Source: Nocardioidaceae bacterium (GTDB lineage Bacteria; Actinomycetota; Actinomycetes; Propionibacteriales; Nocardioidaceae). Taken from it: 57,155 nucleotides of DNA. Every line of letters starts with the position of its first letter. Positions within the stretch are counted from its first letter, which is position 1. The DNA is taken from contig JAICXL010000007.1 of the NCBI GenBank assembly GCA_025980475.1, positions 1-57,155 of the forward strand, in the 5' to 3' direction. A model generated the notes under the pieces. It was not told the DNA's origin. It worked only from the letters and a program-made list of their open reading frames with translations, and did not search any database. Positions 36,632 to 46,883 of this stretch are shown here, piece after piece. The translations under genes were made by a program, and so were the position numbers.

Positions 36632-37936
36632 ATGAGCACCGCAGCCCTCCCCCGTCCCCGCCTCTCCGACTTCTGGCACGACCTGCCACGCGAGGGCAGG
36701 CTACTGCTTTCCGTGGTGGCCTTCGAGTACATCGGCACCGGGCTGGTGCTGCCCTTCTGGGTGGTCTACCTGCACGAGGTGCGCGGCTTCTCGCTGAGCA
36801 CCACCGGTCTCCTCCTCGGCGTGCAGCCGCTGGCGGGGCTGCTCGTCGTCGGCCCGGGCGGCTCGCTGATCGACCGCCTCGGTGGCCGGCGCGTGCTGGT
36901 CGGCTCGCTGGCCTGCTGCATCGTCGGCGAGCTGGTGATGACGGTGGCCTCGACGGTCGGGGTCGCCGCCCTGGGAATGGTGTTCTCCGGCATCGCCTTC
37001 GGCATCTCCTGGCCGGCGGTGCAGACGATGATCGCCCACGTCGTGCCGAGCGGCATCCGACAGCGCTACTTCGGGGTGAACTTCACCCTGCTCAACCTCG
37101 GCATCGGCATCGGCGGCCTGCTCGGCGGCGCCTTCGTCGACGTGCACCGGCTGTGGACCTTCCAGGCCGTCTACCTCGCCGACGCCGCCAGCTACCTCCC
37201 CGGGCTGTTCCTGATGCTGGTGCCGCTGCGCCACGTCACCGGCCGCGCCGAGCACGACTCCACCGGCGTGAGGCCCAGCTACCGCGAGGTGCTCCGCCTT
37301 CCGGCGATGCCCACACTGCTGGTGGTCACCTTCGTCGGCTCGTTCGTCGGCTATGCCCAGCTCAACACCGGCATGCCGGCCTTCGCCCGCGCGCTGGGCA
37401 AGGTCTCCACCCAGGGCCTCGGGCTCGCCTTCGCGGCGAACACCATCGTGATCGTGCTGCTCCAGCTGGTGGTGCTGCAGCGCATCGAGGGTCGCCGACG
37501 GACCCGGGTCGTCGCCGTGATGGCGGCGATCTGGGCAGCGGCCTGGCTCTGCATGGGCGCGTCCGGCCTGGTGCCGGGCACCTGGGGCGCCACCCTGCTG
37601 ATCGCGGCGTGCGCGTCGGTCTTCGCCCTCGGGGAGACGCTGCTGCAGCCGACGGTGCCCGCGATGACCAACGACATCGCCACCGACCGGCTCCGGGGCC
37701 GGGCCAACGCGATCAGCTCGGCGGCGTTCCAGCTGCCGATGGTGGTCGCGCCGCCGGCCTCCGGCTGGCTGATCGGTCACCACCTCGGCGCCGAGTACAT
37801 CGCCCTCCTCGTCGTCGGCTGCGCAGCCGTGGCATTGCTCGCCGTACGCCGCCTCGAGCCGCAGGTCTCGGCCGACGCGAACGGCCTGCCAGAGATCGAA
37901 CAGACGTTCGACGGAGGTGTTACGCTGGCCTCATGA
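36632..37936 (+). CDS. MFS transporter (MdtH-like)
   Basis: A 434-residue 12-helix MFS protein. Seen: FEYIGTGLVLPFWVVYLHEV (helix 1), GPGGSLIDRLGGRRVLV (motif A), AYISW-type SWPAVQTMIAHVVPSGIRQR, LNLGIGIGGLLGGAFVD (motif C-like antiporter region) and PTVPAMTNDIATDRLRGRANA. Antiporter-like drug/H+ export is plausible, substrate unknown. Divergent from the GntR regulator. The stop overlaps the ATG of the AlkB-like gene as ATGA. Confidence 0.87.
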   Translation: MSTAALPRPRLSDFWHDLPREGRLLLSVVAFEYIGTGLVLPFWVVYLHEVRGFSLSTTGLLLGVQPLAGLLVVGPGGSLIDRLGGRRVLVGSLACCIVGELVMTVASTVGVAALGMVFSGIAFGISWPAVQTMIAHVVPSGIRQRYFGVNFTLLNLGIGIGGLLGGAFVDVHRLWTFQAVYLADAASYLPGLFLMLVPLRHVTGRAEHDSTGVRPSYREVLRLPAMPTLLVVTFVGSFVGYAQLNTGMPAFARALGKVSTQGLGLAFAANTIVIVLLQLVVLQRIEGRRRTRVVAVMAAIWAAAWLCMGASGLVPGTWGATLLIAACASVFALGETLLQPTVPAMTNDIATDRLRGRANAISSAAFQLPMVVAPPASGWLIGHHLGAEYIALLVVGCAAVALLAVRRLEPQVSADANGLPEIEQTFDGGVTLAS

Positions 37937-38568
37937 CGGTCGCGTTCCAGCCCTCACTGCTCGACGAGCTGGCCGGCGAGACGGTCGGCGTGGGACCGCT
38001 GGCCGGCCGGCTCCGGCGTACGACGCTCGGCCGCGGGGCCTGGATCGACGTCCTTCCCGGGTGGTTCGGCGGCGCGGACGAGCTCTTCCCGCAGCTGGTG
38101 CACGCCATCCCGTGGCGCGCCGAGAGCCGGGAGATGTACGACCGGGTCGTCGACGTCCCCCGGCTGGTGCACACCTACGGCATCGGCGAGCGGCTGCCGC
38201 ACCCGGCGCTGGCCCAGGCCCGCGACGCGCTGACCGCCCACTACGCCGCCGAGCTCGGCGAGCCGTTCGCGACCGCCGGCTGCTGCTTCTACCGCGACGG
38301 GTCGGACTCGGTGGCCTGGCACGGCGACACCATCGGCCGAGGCCGCAGCCACGACACGATGGTGGCGATCGTCTCCTTCGGCTCCCCGCGCAAGCTGCTG
38401 CTCCGTCCCCGCGGCGGCGGCACCGAGGCGTGCCACCAGCTCGGCCACGGCGACCTGGTCGTGATGGGCGGCTCCTGCCAGCGAACCTGGGAGCACGCGG
38501 TGCCGAAGACCTCGCGCCCGGTCGGCCCGCGGATCAGCGTGCAGTTCCGTCCGCGCAACGTCTTCTGA
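37933..38568 (+). CDS. AlkB-like 2-oxoglutarate/Fe(II)-dependent dioxygenase
   Basis: A 211-residue AlkB-family enzyme that would oxidatively demethylate alkylated nucleobases. Seen: WIDVLPGWF, CCFYRDGSDSVAWHGDTIGR (HxD iron ligands), GSPRKLLLRPRGG, MGGSCQRTWEHAVPK (third His ligand) and RISVQFRPR with the two Arg that bind 2-oxoglutarate and substrate. Complete for the family. TACGCT is 6 nt upstream of the ATG, and the ATG overlaps the MFS stop, so both coupled and leaderless expression are possible. Confidence 0.9.
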   Translation: MTVAFQPSLLDELAGETVGVGPLAGRLRRTTLGRGAWIDVLPGWFGGADELFPQLVHAIPWRAESREMYDRVVDVPRLVHTYGIGERLPHPALAQARDALTAHYAAELGEPFATAGCCFYRDGSDSVAWHGDTIGRGRSHDTMVAIVSFGSPRKLLLRPRGGGTEACHQLGHGDLVVMGGSCQRTWEHAVPKTSRPVGPRISVQFRPRNVF

Positions 38569-38615
38569 CGCCGGGATCGGCTCCACGCAGGCGACCCCCG
38601 GCTTCCCGCGCACGG

Positions 38616-39374
38616 TCAGCGCCTGATCAGCCTCCGCAGCATCCACAGCACCACCAGCACGCCCAACCCCGCGCCGATCTGCTTGCCGTAGCTCTTCACC
38701 AGGATCGGCAGCAGCGCCGCACCCAGGTCGAGGGCGTCGTCGGAGGAGTCGGCCTGCGCACCGGCGGTGTCGGCGCTGGAGACGCGCTGGCCGGCGGACG
38801 GTGCGGACGCGATCGGCGTGACGGGCGGCGCGGACGTCGGCGGGGAGGCGGGGCCGGCGCCCTGGTCCGCGCTGTGCTCCGCGGTCGTCGTGGCAGCGGC
38901 GGCCTCGGGTGCGGCGGGTTCGGAGGGCGCCGGCCCGGTCAGCTTCTGCTCGAGGCAGCTGGTGAACTGGCCGAGCAGCTTGTCACTGACGTCCTGGATC
39001 ACCCCGCGGCCGAACTGTGCCGGCTTCCCGGTGATCTGCAGGTCGGTGAGGACCTTGACCCGGGTGCGGTCGCCGTCGGGCGCGAGGGAGGCGGTCACGT
39101 CGGCACCGGCGGTGCCGTTGCCGCGCCGGTCCTTGCCCTTCGCGGCCAGCGTCATCGTGTGGGTGGCCTCGTCCTTGCCGGTGAACTCCCCGGAGCCGTT
39201 GTAGGTCAGCGCGATCGGGCCGAGCTTGACCTTGCACGTCCCCTGGAAGCTGTCGCCCTCCACCGAGGTCACCTTCGCCCCGGGGAAGCAGCCGGCGACG
39301 CCCTCGATGTCGTTGAGGGCCCGCCACGTCTCCTCGATCGACGCCGGGACGGTGAACTCGTGGGTCAGCTCCAC
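38616..39374 (-). CDS. CoxG-like SRPBCC protein with C-terminal membrane anchor
   Basis: A 252-residue protein. Residues 1-150 are a CoxG/SRPBCC domain (FTVPASIEETWRALNDIEGV, CFPGAKVTSVEG, CKVKLGPIALTYNGSGEF, GRGVIQDVSDKLLGQF). A Pro/Ala/Ser linker of about 60 residues and a membrane helix (GAGLGVLVVLWMLRRLIRR) follow. CoxG is linked to membrane attachment of CO dehydrogenase in Oligotropha; here it would tether the molybdenum hydroxylase. GTG 39374 has AGGAGG 8 nt upstream. Last gene of the leftward cluster, 18 bp after the medium subunit. Confidence 0.88.
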   Translation of the reverse strand: MELTHEFTVPASIEETWRALNDIEGVAGCFPGAKVTSVEGDSFQGTCKVKLGPIALTYNGSGEFTGKDEATHTMTLAAKGKDRRGNGTAGADVTASLAPDGDRTRVKVLTDLQITGKPAQFGRGVIQDVSDKLLGQFTSCLEQKLTGPAPSEPAAPEAAAATTTAEHSADQGAGPASPPTSAPPVTPIASAPSAGQRVSSADTAGAQADSSDDALDLGAALLPILVKSYGKQIGAGLGVLVVLWMLRRLIRR

Positions 39375-39392
39375 GCTGGGTTCCTCCTCGGG

Positions 39393-40247
39393 TCAGGGCT
39401 GGGCGGCGGCGAGCACCGCGCGCCGGGTCAGCACCGTGGCCAGGTGCCGACGATAGTCGGCGTCACCGTTGAGGTCCGACGGCGGGTTGGTGCCCTCGGC
39501 GGCGGACTGGGCGGCCTCGCCTACGGCGTCCTCCGTCGCCGGCTGGCCCACCAGCGCGTCCTCGACGGCACGGGCCCGCAGCGGGGTCGAGCCCATGTTG
39601 GTCAGCCCGATCCGCGCCTCGGCGATCGTGCCCCCGTCCATCCGGACGGTGGCGCCGACCGCGACGATCGACCACTGGTGGGCCACCCGGACGAACTTCT
39701 CGTAGTGCGCCCCCCAGCCGGTGTGCTTGGGGATCCTCACCTCGGTGAGGATCTCGTCGTCGCCGACGGCGGTGGTGAAGAGGTCCTCGAAGAAGTCGTC
39801 GGCCGCCACCGTGCGGCTGCCGCCCGGCCCGGTGACCACGAACTGCGCGCCGAGCGCGAGGGCGGGGCCACCGAGGTCCCCGGCCGGGTCGGCGTGGGCG
39901 AGGGCACCGCCGAAGGTCCCGCGGTGGCGCACCTGCGGGTCGGCGAGATGGACCACTGCGCGGCTGATCAGCGCGGCATGCTCGGCCAGCAGCGGGTCGT
40001 TGCCCACGTCGACGTGCCGGGTCATCGCGCCGACCACGATCGTGTCGCCCTCCTCACGGATGCCGCGCAGCGAGTCGATGCCACCGAGGTCGATCACGTA
40101 GTCCGGCGCGTTCAGCCGCATCCGCATGACCGGGAGCAGGCTCTGGCCGCCGGCCATGATCTTGGCGTCGTCGCCGTGCTGGGCCAACGCCGAGAGTGCC
40201 TCCTCGACCGTGGTGGGCGCGAGGTACTCGAACTGTGCGGGGATCAC
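39393..40247 (-). CDS. Molybdenum hydroxylase, medium FAD-binding subunit (CoxM-like)
   Basis: A 284-residue FAD subunit that passes electrons from the Fe-S subunit to the acceptor. Seen: AGGQSLLPVMRMRL (first FAD loop, about residue 33), RHRGTFGGALAHADPAGD (second FAD loop, TxGG type), and a CoxM C-terminal domain with KFVRVAHQWSIVAVGA. GTG 40247 overlaps the large-subunit stop as GTGA and has AAGGAG 7 nt upstream, so it is tightly coupled. Confidence 0.92.
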   Translation of the reverse strand: MIPAQFEYLAPTTVEEALSALAQHGDDAKIMAGGQSLLPVMRMRLNAPDYVIDLGGIDSLRGIREEGDTIVVGAMTRHVDVGNDPLLAEHAALISRAVVHLADPQVRHRGTFGGALAHADPAGDLGGPALALGAQFVVTGPGGSRTVAADDFFEDLFTTAVGDDEILTEVRIPKHTGWGAHYEKFVRVAHQWSIVAVGATVRMDGGTIAEARIGLTNMGSTPLRARAVEDALVGQPATEDAVGEAAQSAAEGTNPPSDLNGDADYRRHLATVLTRRAVLAAAQP

Positions 40248-42714
40248 TGCCCTGCTCCTTCCGCTCCGGTGCTGCGATCGGCGACGCCCTCCATGCCGGT
40301 GTCGGCGCCGAAGTGCGGGACCGCCCCGCTGGCGACGTCCTGGTCGCGGTCGTGGATCGCCTTCCAGACCCGCTCCGGCGTGCACGGCATCCGCACGTCG
40401 TGCACGCCGAACGGACGAAGCGCGTCGACGACCGCGTTGACCACGCAAGGGGTCGAGGCGATCGTGCCGGCCTCGCCCACGCCCTTGGCGCCGAGGCTGT
40501 TGGTCGTGCACGCAGTGGAGTCGGTGTCGGTGTCGAAGCTGATCGTGTCGGCCGCCGTCGGCAGGGTGTAGTCGACGAACGAGCCGGTCACCAGGGTGCC
40601 CTGGTCGTTGTAGACCGCCTCCTCCCACAGTGCCTGGGCGATGCCCTGCACCAGGCCACCGTGGACCTGACCCTCGACGAGCAACGGGTTGATCACCGTG
40701 CCGATGTCGTCGACGCAGGTGTACTTGCGCATGGTGATCTCGCCGGTCTCGGTGTCGACCTCCACCGCGCACAGGTGGGTGCCGTGCGGGAAGTTGAAGT
40801 TGACCGGGTCGTAGGTGGCCTCGGCGTCGATGCTCGGCTCGGCGCCGTCGGGCAGGTTGTGGCCGGTGAAGACGGCCGTGGCGATCTCGGTGAGGGCCAT
40901 GCCCTTGTCGGTTCCGCGCACCGAGAACCGGCCTCCGGTGAACTCCATGTCGTCGATCGAGGCCTCCAGCAGGTGCGCGGCGATCGGCTTGGCCCGCTCG
41001 ATCACCTTGTCGGTGGCCCGGGCCAGCGCCTCACCACCGACCACCAGCGAGCGGGAGCCGTAGGTGTCCAGCCCCTTGTGGGACACCGCGGTGTCGCCGT
41101 GCAGGATCTCGACGTCCTCGAACGGCACGCCGAGCCGGTCGGCCACGATCTGGCTGAACGAGGTCTCGTGCCCCTGCCCGTGGGGCGAAATGCCGGTGAC
41201 CACCTCCACCTTGCCGGTCGCCAGCATCCGGATCTCGGCGTGCTCCCAGCCGCCGGCGCCGTAGTCCAGCGACCCGAGGACGCGGGACGGTGCGAGCCCG
41301 CACATCTCGGTGAAGGTCGAGACGCCGATGCCGAGCTGCACCCGGTCCTTCGCCTCGCGGCGGCGACGTTGCTCGGCCCGGAGGTCGTCGTACCCGAAGT
41401 GCTCCTTGGCCTTGGCCGTGGCGGCCTCGTAGTTGCCGGAGTCGTACTCGAGGCCGGCCACCGTGGTGAACGGGAACTCCTCGTGCCTGATCCAGTTCTT
41501 CTCCCGGACCTCGAGCGGGTCCACGCCGAGCTCGTCGGCGAGCTCGTCCATCATCCGCTCGATCGCGAAGGTGGCCTCGGGCCGGCCGGCGCCGCGGTAG
41601 GCGTCGGTCCAGGCCTCGTTGGTCAGCAGCGTCTGGCAGCTGAAGTGGTAGGCGGGGAACTTGTAGATCGCGTTGTACATGAACGCCCCGAGGACCGGGA
41701 CGCCGCCGCCGACGATGGCCACGTAGGCGCCGAGGTTGGCCAGCAGCTCGACCTTCAGCCCGGTGACCGTGCCGTCCTTGCGGGCGGCCACGGTGAGCTT
41801 CTGCCACTGGTCGCGGCCGTGGTGGGCGGCCATCAGCGACTCCGAGCGGGTCTCGGTGTACTTCACCGGCTTGCCGACGCGGCGGGCGATCGCCCAGGTG
41901 ATCCACTCCTCCGGGGTGGCCTGCAGCTTGCCGCCGAAGCCGCCGCCGACGTCGGGCGCGATCACCCGGATCTTGGACTCCGGCACCCCCGTGGTCGCCG
42001 CGAGGGCGAACCGCAGGATGTGCGGGATCTGGGTGGCCGACCACATCGTGAGCTGCTCGCCGGTGGGGTCGACGACCACCGACCGAGGCTCCATGAAGGC
42101 GGGGATCAGCCGCTGCTGGCGGAACTCGCGCTCGATCAGCACGCCGTCCTGACGAGCCTTCGAGATCGCCTCCTCGACGTCGCCGCCGGTGCCGGCGGCC
42201 GCGGAGTCGAAGACCCACAGCGCCGACTTGTTCGTGCCCAGGTCGGGGTGGGCGAGCACCTCGTCCTTGACCGCCTCCTTGAGGTCGAGGATCGCGGGCA
42301 GCTCCTCGTAGTCGACGTCGACGAGCTCGGCGGCGTCGCGGGCCTCGGCGGCGCTGCGGGCCACCACCACCGCGACGATCTCGCCGGCGAAGGCGACCCG
42401 GTCCGAGGGGATCGGCAGGTGCACGGGCGTCTTCTGGTCCGGCGTGATCGGCCAGGCGTTGATGCACACTCCCTGTCCTTCGCCCAGGTCGGCACCGGTG
42501 AGCACGTCGATCACGTTGGGCGAGGCCTTCGCGGCGTCGGTGTCGATCGAGGTGATCCGCGCGTGCGCGTAGGGGCTGCGCACCATCGCGAGGTGCAGCA
42601 TGCCGGGAAGCACGATGTTGTCGGTGTAACGGGTGCGGCCGGTGATCAGCCGCTGGTCCTCCTTGCGGCGGCGGGCCTGGCCGATCTCCTGGTCGGGGGC
42701 CTTCTCGGTGACGG

Positions 42715-42718
<4 letters not shown>
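40244..42718 (-). CDS. Molybdenum hydroxylase, large molybdopterin-binding subunit, form II (AYRGAGR)
   Basis: An 824-residue xanthine-oxidase-family catalytic subunit holding the molybdopterin cytosine dinucleotide cofactor. Seen: [16 protein letters not shown] start, [10 protein letters not shown] (cofactor loop), [12 protein letters not shown] at about residue 372, and [14 protein letters not shown] with the catalytic Glu near 750. CO-oxidising form I enzymes have AYxCSFR at the AYRGAGR position; this form II motif marks a related enzyme with another, unknown substrate. GTG 42718 overlaps the small-subunit stop as GTGA. Automatic annotation as CO dehydrogenase CoxL would overstate it. Confidence 0.92.
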
Positions 42719-43182
<464 letters not shown>

Positions 43183-43235
43183 GGACGCTCCTGGGATGGT
43201 GGCGGACCTTCCTGCGGGCGACGCTAGGACGTCAC

Positions 43236-43252
43236 GGTTGGGGAAAGGTTGG
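43236..43252. promoter_or_regulatory. Direct repeats GGTTGG, 11 bp apart, upstream of the hydroxylase genes
   Basis: GGTTGG occurs at 43236 and 43247, exactly one 11-bp step apart, upstream of the small-subunit gene. OmpR/PhoB-type winged-helix proteins bind 11-bp direct repeats, and the gene just upstream encodes such a domain. A candidate operator only. Confidence 0.35.
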
Positions 43253-43264
43253 TCAGCGGCACCC

Positions 43265-44500
43265 TCACCGGCCGGCCGCGGCGAGCCGGCCCTTGAGCAG
43301 CGGCTTCGCGGGGTGCGGCTGGTCGCCGAGCCGGGCCAGGCAGACCTCGACGACCTCGGTGTCGTAGGGCGCCAGCTCGGTGTAGCGCACCACCGCCAGC
43401 GGCTCCGGGTCGGCCAGCAGCGCCTCGCGGACGGCGACCGCGACGTAGTCGGCGAGCTCGGAGAGGGCCGGCGAGTTCGTGCCGGGCAGCAGGTCGCCGC
43501 CGTAGGCCTCCACGGCGGCGCGCACCTGCCCGGCGCGCACCAGCATCAGGACCGTGTCGACGTCGGTGGTCACCGGCATGGCCAGCCGGTAGGGCCGGGA
43601 GGCGAGCGCACCGCCGAGCGCGCGGCGCAGGTGGGACACCTCCGCCTTCAGCGTCGAGACGGTCACCGCCTGGTCGCCGTACAGCAGGGCGTGCAGGTGC
43701 TCGAGCGACAACCCCTCGGGGTGCAGGGCGAGCAGGGCGAGGATCTCGGTCTGCCGGCGGTTGAGCAGCAGCCGCTGGCCGTCGAGCCAGGCCTCGGCGT
43801 TGCCGAGCAGGGTCAGGCAGAGGCCGGGCTCGTGCTCAGCGTCGAGGTCACCCGCGTAGGCCGTGTGCGAGTGCGGCATCGCGGTCTCGATCAGCCGCGC
43901 CATCACCCGCGCGGTGGCCAGGCCGATCGGGTGGGTGCGGTCCCACGTGGTCGACAGGTCGAGCACCCCGAGCTGCCGCCCGCTGACGGGATCGCGCACG
44001 GGCGCGGCCCAGCACACCCAGTTGTGCACGATCGGGGCGTAGTGCTCCGCACTGAACACCATCGCCGGCGCGTGCAGCCGCTGGGCGAGGTCGAGGGCGT
44101 TGGTGCCGACGCTGCGGTCGTCCCAGCGCCCGCCGGCGACGAAGTTCACCGTCTCCGCCTTGCGGCGCATCACCCGGCCGCCGTAGGTCCACAGGATCCG
44201 GGTCTGGGCGTCGGTCACCGCGACGACGAGGTCGCCGTCCTCGGCGGTCCGCCGCAGCTCTGCCTCGACCCTGCCGACCGCGACCTGGAGGGGTGACCCC
44301 TGCCAGGAGGAGCGGGTGTCGGACTCGTCGGCCAGCGGCGCCGCGGCGACGTCGAGGGCGATCGCCTCCTCGGACCGCTGCCAGCTCTGCAGGATCTCCG
44401 GGCGGACCAGGGGCTCCGCGTCGTCGCCGTGCTCGACGAAGGCCGCCCAGGCGCGCACCGCGGCCAGCCTCTGGTTCGAGAGCTCCTCGGTGCGTGGCAT
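43265..44500 (-). CDS. GAF-domain regulator with OmpR/PhoB-like winged helix
   Basis: A 411-residue transcription factor. Residues about 20-210 resemble the sensory N-terminus of AcoR-type activators ([15 protein letters not shown], then a GAF domain with [17 protein letters not shown] and [13 protein letters not shown]). Residues about 225-310 form a winged HTH of the OmpR/PhoB kind ([35 protein letters not shown]). It lacks the sigma54 AAA+ module of AcoR. SD GGAGG is 5 nt before the ATG. Lying between XdhC and the structural genes, it is the likely substrate-responsive regulator of the cluster. Confidence 0.83.
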   Translation of the reverse strand: MPRTEELSNQRLAAVRAWAAFVEHGDDAEPLVRPEILQSWQRSEEAIALDVAAAPLADESDTRSSWQGSPLQVAVGRVEAELRRTAEDGDLVVAVTDAQTRILWTYGGRVMRRKAETVNFVAGGRWDDRSVGTNALDLAQRLHAPAMVFSAEHYAPIVHNWVCWAAPVRDPVSGRQLGVLDLSTTWDRTHPIGLATARVMARLIETAMPHSHTAYAGDLDAEHEPGLCLTLLGNAEAWLDGQRLLLNRRQTEILALLALHPEGLSLEHLHALLYGDQAVTVSTLKAEVSHLRRALGGALASRPYRLAMPVTTDVDTVLMLVRAGQVRAAVEAYGGDLLPGTNSPALSELADYVAVAVREALLADPEPLAVVRYTELAPYDTEVVEVCLARLGDQPHPAKPLLKGRLAAAGR

Positions 44501-44551
44501 GTCGGCCTCCTGGCGGCCAACCTAGTCCAGCGCGACACGCGCGTCACCCGG

Positions 44552-45745
44552 TCAGGCGTGGTGGATGCGGCCTCCGCTGCCGGCCAGCCGCTCGCCGGTC
44601 CCACCCCACTGGCCGGAGATGATCTCCGCGGCGATGCTGATCGCGGTCTCCTCGGGTGTGCGCGCGCCGAGGTCGAGGCCGATCGGCGAGGCGAGCCTGG
44701 CCAGCTCGTCGTCGGTCAGCCCTGCCTCCTTGAGCCGGGCGTTGCGGTCGTCGTGGGTGCGGCGGGACCCCATCGCGCCGACGTAGGCCACCTCGGGCAG
44801 CCGCAGCGCGACCTCGAGCAGGGGAACGTCGAACTTGGGGTCGTGGGTCAGGACGCAGATGACGGTACGGCGGTCGACCCGCCCCGCCTCCTGCTCCTTC
44901 CTCAGGAACTTGTGCGGCCACTGCACGACCACCTCGTCGGCCTCCGGGAAGCGGCTGTTGGTCGCGAACACCGGCCGGGCGTCGCAGACCGTGACGTGGT
45001 AGCCGAGGAACGACCCGACCCGGGCCACCGCGGCCGCGAAGTCGATCGCGCCGAAGACCAGCATCCGCGGCTTGGGGGCGAAGGCGGCGACGAAGACCCG
45101 CATGCCCTCGCCGCGACGCTCGCCGTCGGGGCCGTAGGTCAGCGTCTCCGAGTGCCCCGCTGCAAGCAGCCCCAGGGCGTCGTCGTGGACGGAGTGGTCG
45201 ATCCGCTCGCTGCCGAGGGATCCCGACAGTCCGCGACGTCCGGCCCCCGAATCGCCGTCGCCTCGCGTCTGACCGTCGTGGACCGTCGCGGTGGTCGAGC
45301 CGGTCGCGTCGGGCCGGATGATCGTCCGTCGGCCGACCAGGGCGGGGTCCGGGTGCTCGACGACCGTGGCGACGGCGACCGGGCGGCCGGCGTCGATGTC
45401 GTCGGCGACCTCACCGAGCTCCGGGTAGGTCTCCGGGGAGATCTTCTCGACGTAGACGTCGAGGATGCCGCCGCAGGTCAGTCCGACCGCGAAGGCGTCG
45501 TCATCGGAGATCCCGTAGCGCTGCAGCACCGGCACGCCCGACTCGACGACCGACTGGCCGAGCTCGTAGACCGCGCCCTCGACGCAGCCGCCGGAGACCG
45601 ACCCGACCGCGACGCCCTCGGGTCCGACCAGCATCGACGCGCCGGGCGGTCGCGGCGCGGACCGGAAGGTCGCCACCACCGTGCCGACCCCGACACTCTT
45701 GCCCTCGCGCCACCACTCCATCAGCTCGGGAAGCACCTCACGCAC
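44552..45745 (-). CDS. XdhC/CoxI family molybdenum-enzyme maturation factor
   Basis: A 397-residue XdhC protein, which binds and sulfurates/inserts the molybdopterin cofactor into xanthine-oxidase-type enzymes. Seen: N-terminal XdhC domain ([41 protein letters not shown]) and C-terminal Rossmann-like domain (RMLVFGAIDFAAAVARVGSF, VICVLTHDPKFDVPLL, YVGAMGSRRTHDDR). A Gly/Asp/Ser-rich stretch of about 45 residues (near 150-195) separates them and looks like an insertion. GTG 45745 overlaps the CoxE-like stop by 8 bp. Confidence 0.9.
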   Translation of the reverse strand: MREVLPELMEWWREGKSVGVGTVVATFRSAPRPPGASMLVGPEGVAVGSVSGGCVEGAVYELGQSVVESGVPVLQRYGISDDDAFAVGLTCGGILDVYVEKISPETYPELGEVADDIDAGRPVAVATVVEHPDPALVGRRTIIRPDATGSTTATVHDGQTRGDGDSGAGRRGLSGSLGSERIDHSVHDDALGLLAAGHSETLTYGPDGERRGEGMRVFVAAFAPKPRMLVFGAIDFAAAVARVGSFLGYHVTVCDARPVFATNSRFPEADEVVVQWPHKFLRKEQEAGRVDRRTVICVLTHDPKFDVPLLEVALRLPEVAYVGAMGSRRTHDDRNARLKEAGLTDDELARLASPIGLDLGARTPEETAISIAAEIISGQWGGTGERLAGSGGRIHHA

Positions 45746-46883
45746 GGCCCACCACCTCCAACAGCTCCGCGAACGTCGCCAGCGAGTGACCGGCGAGGAA
45801 GTCGTCGACGTGCGGGAGCGCCGCGAGCACGCCCTGCTGCACGGGCTCGTAGCCGCTCTTGCCGCGGTGCGGGTTCACCCACACCACCCGGTGTGCGACC
45901 CGGTGCAGTCGGTCCATCTGCTCGCCCAGCAGCGCGGGGTCGCCGCGCTCCCAGCCGTCACTGAAGACAACGACGACGGCACCCCTGGCCATTCCGCGAC
46001 CGCCCCACCGGTCCAGGAAGACCTTGATGCTCTCACCGAGCCGGGTGCCGCCCGACCAGTCCGGCACGGTCTCGCCGGCGGCCACCAGTGCCCGCTCGGG
46101 GTCGCGCAGCCGGAGCGCCCGGGTGATCCGGGTCAGCCGGGTGCCGACCGTGAAGACCTCTACGCACGGCGCGAGCCCCCCGTGGACCCCGCGGATGCCC
46201 GTGGCGACCCGGTGGGCGAGGCGGAGCAGGGCGTCGGCGTAGCCCGACATCGACCCGGACACGTCCACCAGCAGCACCACCCGGCGCGGCCGCTGCCCGC
46301 GCCGCCGCCAGCACAGCTCCGCCGGCTCACCCATCCGGCGCAGGCTCTGGCGCAGCGTGCGGTGGGCGTCGAGGTCGCCGCGGCGCCACCCGACCTGCCG
46401 GGCGGTACGACGCACCGGCGCGCGCGGCCGCAGCGTGGCGAAGAGGGCGACGAGCCGCCGCTTCTCCGCAGAGTCCAGGGCCGCCACGTCCCGGTGGCGG
46501 AGCACCTCGACGGCGCTCGCGGCGGCCCGGACGACGTCGTCGGCGCTCTCGGACTCCTCGAAGCCGTCTCCCTCCGTCTCGGGGAAGTTCGACAACACGG
46601 TCGTCGGTGCCTCCCGGGCCCGGGTGCGCGTCAACCCGTCCCGGGCGTTGAACCACGCCTCGAAGACCTGGTCGTAGCGGTCGAGGTCGTCGGGGCCGGC
46701 GCACAGCGTGGCCTGGCCGGCCCAGTAGGTCGCCCGACGGTCGTCGAGGCCTACCAGGGCCACCGCCGAGACGAACGACTGGGCGCGGTCCTGGGTCACT
46801 GGCACCCCGGCGGCCCGGAGCGCGCGGGTGAAGCCGAGCAGGATCTCGTCAGGCTGGTGGACGGTGGCGGGCAGGACGCTCAT
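45738..46883 (-). CDS. CoxE-like VWA-domain protein
   Basis: A 381-residue protein with a C-terminal von Willebrand A domain: VVLLVDVSGSMSGYADALL (MIDAS DxSxS), SGGTRLGESIK (MIDAS Thr) and VVVFSDGWERGDP (MIDAS Asp). The N-terminal 180 residues match CoxE proteins. With its MoxR partner it forms a chaperone pair that acts on the molybdenum/copper site of hydroxylases in Oligotropha; here it probably matures the form II enzyme. The ATG overlaps the MoxR stop as ATGA. Confidence 0.9.
   Translation of the reverse strand: MSVLPATVHQPDEILLGFTRALRAAGVPVTQDRAQSFVSAVALVGLDDRRATYWAGQATLCAGPDDLDRYDQVFEAWFNARDGLTRTRAREAPTTVLSNFPETEGDGFEESESADDVVRAAASAVEVLRHRDVAALDSAEKRRLVALFATLRPRAPVRRTARQVGWRRGDLDAHRTLRQSLRRMGEPAELCWRRRGQRPRRVVLLVDVSGSMSGYADALLRLAHRVATGIRGVHGGLAPCVEVFTVGTRLTRITRALRLRDPERALVAAGETVPDWSGGTRLGESIKVFLDRWGGRGMARGAVVVVFSDGWERGDPALLGEQMDRLHRVAHRVVWVNPHRGKSGYEPVQQGVLAALPHVDDFLAGHSLATFAELLEVVGRA

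Noticed and set aside
38569-38615. Hairpin GCCGGG ... CCCGGC between the AlkB-like and CoxG genes
   Set aside because: The loop would exceed 20 nt and the arms are common in this GC-rich DNA; not convincing as a terminator.
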